Positions 62,573 through 64,000 of a stretch of DNA of 64,000 nucleotides are shown piece by piece; position 1 is the first letter of the stretch, and each line of letters begins with the position of its first letter. The notes beneath the pieces were generated by a model. That model made no database searches. It had not been told where the DNA came from and saw only the letters and a program-made list of their open reading frames with translations. Made by a program: the position numbers and the translations under genes. Origin of the DNA: Vibrio sinaloensis (GTDB lineage Bacteria > Pseudomonadota > Gammaproteobacteria > Enterobacterales > Vibrionaceae); NCBI RefSeq assembly GCF_000808535.1, contig NZ_JWLV01000001.1, positions 682,001 to 746,000 on the forward strand, in the 5' to 3' direction.

Positions 62573-63808
62573 TTAGAAAATAAGATTTGCTGACACGTAG
62601 TAAACATTTTGTTTATATTTATTTTGTTCTATAGATGAGTCATTATTCTCTAAACGCCATCCCGCTCCAATCTCGATATCATCGCGTAGTCCATATCCTA
62701 GTCCGAGGCCGAGTCTATATAAATCTTCGGTACGTGTTGACTCTGAATAGTCATCTTTTACATATAAAAAAGACAGGTTCGTAAATAAGTTTGAACGCCA
62801 GTAGTGCTTCCAGTTTGAATCAAAACTCTTTTCATCCACGTAATTAGAACCTTGCTCAGGATCTTTTGCACGCTGGGCGGCAGAGACAAGCACCGTAGAA
62901 TAAGATAGCGGTTTCCATTCGAGGTCTAAATCCCAACTAAAGCCATTAAAGTCCACTTTTTCTGCTTCAGAATAAGACTTGTTTTGGAAACCTAATCGCA
63001 GTTTACCTTTGGTTTTTCCGGTAATATCCCAAGTTGCACCTGTTAGTAGAAATCTATCTACGCTATCTTGAGACGTAGTTGTATCTGTTCCATCGTATTT
63101 ATAGTCTCGATTATTAACATCTACTTCCACTAATAACTGAGTTGCGGGTAACGCTCGATAGTAAAACGCCATTCCGATACCAAACTCAAAGTAGTCTTTG
63201 TATTTGGTACTTAATGGGGTAAATTGAGGTTCTTTGATGTTTCTATAATTTTGATAGTTTTTGTCTTCCAAGCGAAGAGATGACTCAATTCGCCCCTTTG
63301 CTTCGTCAGAACCATAAGCATGAGTGATACTCGCTTTATGAACGGAAAACTCTACCGGACTTTCAGCAATAGTCGACAAATTGTCCCCAGCAAGAATACC
63401 AGTACCACGCTCTTCATGTTGGTATAAAAATGCATAGTCGATAGACAACGAGTTGCGGCGATTGATCGAAATGAAGTTTTCGCTTACAAAGCGATGATCA
63501 ATGTAGTTATCGTCACGACTGTCGAAGTAAGTACCAGAAGACACTTGATAGAGTAGTTGATACAGGCTCTCCCCTCTCTCAGCCTGCAAAGCAACACCTG
63601 GCTCAAGTACGATTAAAGATGAAGACTCGGGGTTCTCTTGCTTAGAGTATCGACCTATGTTGTCATTGTATTCATAAGCACTGTTAAAAATCGGAATTAC
63701 TTTTATTCCAGATTCCGTTACATATCCATTTCCTTCCAGAGCTGCATGGGCATGACTCCCGACAATAGATAAGGCAAGAGCAGGCAGTATCTTGTTCGAT
63801 ATCTTCAT
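62573..63808 (-). CDS. Outer-membrane beta-barrel protein of the exopolysaccharide locus
   Basis: A 411-residue exported protein: signal peptide (LPALALSIVGSHAHA), then mostly amphipathic beta strands with alternating aromatic residues (SLIVLEPGVALQAER, LSIDYAFLYQHEER, WDLDLEWKPLSYSTVLVS) and a terminal aromatic strand ending in VYYVSANLIF, the signal for BAM insertion. It probably forms the outer-membrane pore with the short Wza. V. parahaemolyticus and other vibrios have a comparable gene next to wza in their capsule loci. Confidence 0.85.
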   Translation of the reverse strand: MKISNKILPALALSIVGSHAHAALEGNGYVTESGIKVIPIFNSAYEYNDNIGRYSKQENPESSSLIVLEPGVALQAERGESLYQLLYQVSSGTYFDSRDDNYIDHRFVSENFISINRRNSLSIDYAFLYQHEERGTGILAGDNLSTIAESPVEFSVHKASITHAYGSDEAKGRIESSLRLEDKNYQNYRNIKEPQFTPLSTKYKDYFEFGIGMAFYYRALPATQLLVEVDVNNRDYKYDGTDTTTSQDSVDRFLLTGATWDITGKTKGKLRLGFQNKSYSEAEKVDFNGFSWDLDLEWKPLSYSTVLVSAAQRAKDPEQGSNYVDEKSFDSNWKHYWRSNLFTNLSFLYVKDDYSESTRTEDLYRLGLGLGYGLRDDIEIGAGWRLENNDSSIEQNKYKQNVYYVSANLIF

Positions 63809-63818
63809 GGATAATCCT

Positions 63819-64000
63819 TTAGTAAGCTGTTTTACCAGTGAAACCTTTGAAAATCGTTAGATAGACTATTTTGATATCTAACCACAGTGTCCAGTTTTGA
63901 ATGTAGGTTAAGTCGTACTCGACTCTTTTCTGCATTTTATCGAGCGTGTCAGTTTCGCCCCGGTAGCCGTTTACCTGTGCCCAACCTGTTATTCCGGGTT
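63819..64000 (-). CDS. Undecaprenyl-phosphate sugar phosphotransferase (partial, C-terminus)
   Basis: The last 59 residues of a polyprenyl glycosylphosphotransferase (WcaJ/VpsL type), truncated by the window edge. It contains PGITGWAQVNGYRGETDTL, KRVEYDLTYIQNWTLWLDI and the C-terminal TIFKGFTGKTAY. This family transfers the first sugar-phosphate to undecaprenyl phosphate. It lies ten bases upstream of the beta-barrel gene and is probably the first gene of the operon. Confidence 0.9.
   Translation of the reverse strand, partial: PGITGWAQVNGYRGETDTLDKMQKRVEYDLTYIQNWTLWLDIKIVYLTIFKGFTGKTAY

Noticed and set aside
1..64000. CRISPR arrays, insertion sequences, integrases, tRNA or rRNA genes
   Set aside because: I looked for regularly spaced repeats, transposase or integrase proteins and RNA-gene motifs on both strands and found none.

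Overview
The window looks like a stretch of a Vibrio genome (Vibrionaceae, Gammaproteobacteria). The evidence is gene content and order. The heme-uptake block hutZ-hutX-hutW / tonB1-exbB1-exbD1-hutBCD at 33.3-40.5 kb has the same order I know from Vibrio cholerae chromosome 2. A nanE-nanK-nagA sialic-acid block, divergent ppsR/ppsA and a Wza/Wzc exopolysaccharide cluster also fit Vibrio. Placing it on the small chromosome is an inference from that synteny. I see no tRNA or rRNA genes, insertion sequences, integrases or CRISPR arrays.

Layout. 0-2.8 kb: sialic-acid/amino-sugar catabolism (nanE, nanK, nagA). 2.9-8.9 kb: a repeat-containing protein with a nuclease-like C-terminus and, abutting it, a 39-codon remnant of an amino-acid binding protein; YccF, an ABM-domain protein, a TSUP permease, a DASH-type cryptochrome, then an MFS / His-rich small protein / rhodanese group divergent from a GlxA/FtrA-type regulator. 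9.9-15.6 kb: a nitric-oxide stress module (norR, hcp, hcr) with a sigma-54 promoter and two GT-N7-AC NorR-type sites ahead of hcp; an MscS-like channel and a DUF2391 protein lie in between on the other strand. 15.8-26.7 kb: glutathione peroxidase, an ABC exporter, two DMT permeases, a PAS-GGDEF cyclase, a LysR regulator, an MFS permease divergent from an SgrR-type regulator, an orphan solute-binding protein and a secreted protein. 26.7-33.3 kb: a small NaMN/NMN adenylyltransferase divergent from nadE with a perfect 22-bp palindrome between them, conserved unknown genes, another orphan binding protein, a stand-alone carbamate kinase, a DUF924 protein and a D-2-hydroxyacid dehydrogenase. 33.3-42.2 kb: heme uptake and utilisation with a Fur-type hexamer array, then a third orphan binding protein and ppsR. 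42.4-51.9 kb: ppsA, an M23 murein hydrolase, several small proteins, a YjiH-type permease, and a pair made of a periplasmic molybdopterin-oxidoreductase-like domain and a membrane diguanylate cyclase.

51.9-64 kb: an exopolysaccharide locus on the minus strand, running off the right edge. It begins with the C-terminus of a polyprenyl-phosphate sugar transferase and continues with an outer-membrane beta-barrel protein, Wza, a Wzc tyrosine kinase, a GT2 transferase, a hexapeptide acyltransferase, an Alg14/Alg13-like split transferase, a flippase, a polymerase/ligase and a VpsP-like protein. Five consecutive 3'-side genes are coupled by 4-base overlaps (23 bases in one case) and are visibly AT-rich, as expected for exchangeable serotype genes. 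A single secreted, alanine-rich, glycine-tailed protein follows as its own unit between two hairpin terminators. A second O-antigen-ligase-type protein and a Wzb-like phosphatase close the locus.

Most genes are familiar families. The less familiar items are the His-tailed small protein in the rhodanese/MFS operon, the insulated secreted protein in the polysaccharide locus, the oxidoreductase-like/GGDEF pair, the NAD-gene palindrome, and the duplicated-domain nuclease-like protein with its abutting pseudogene.
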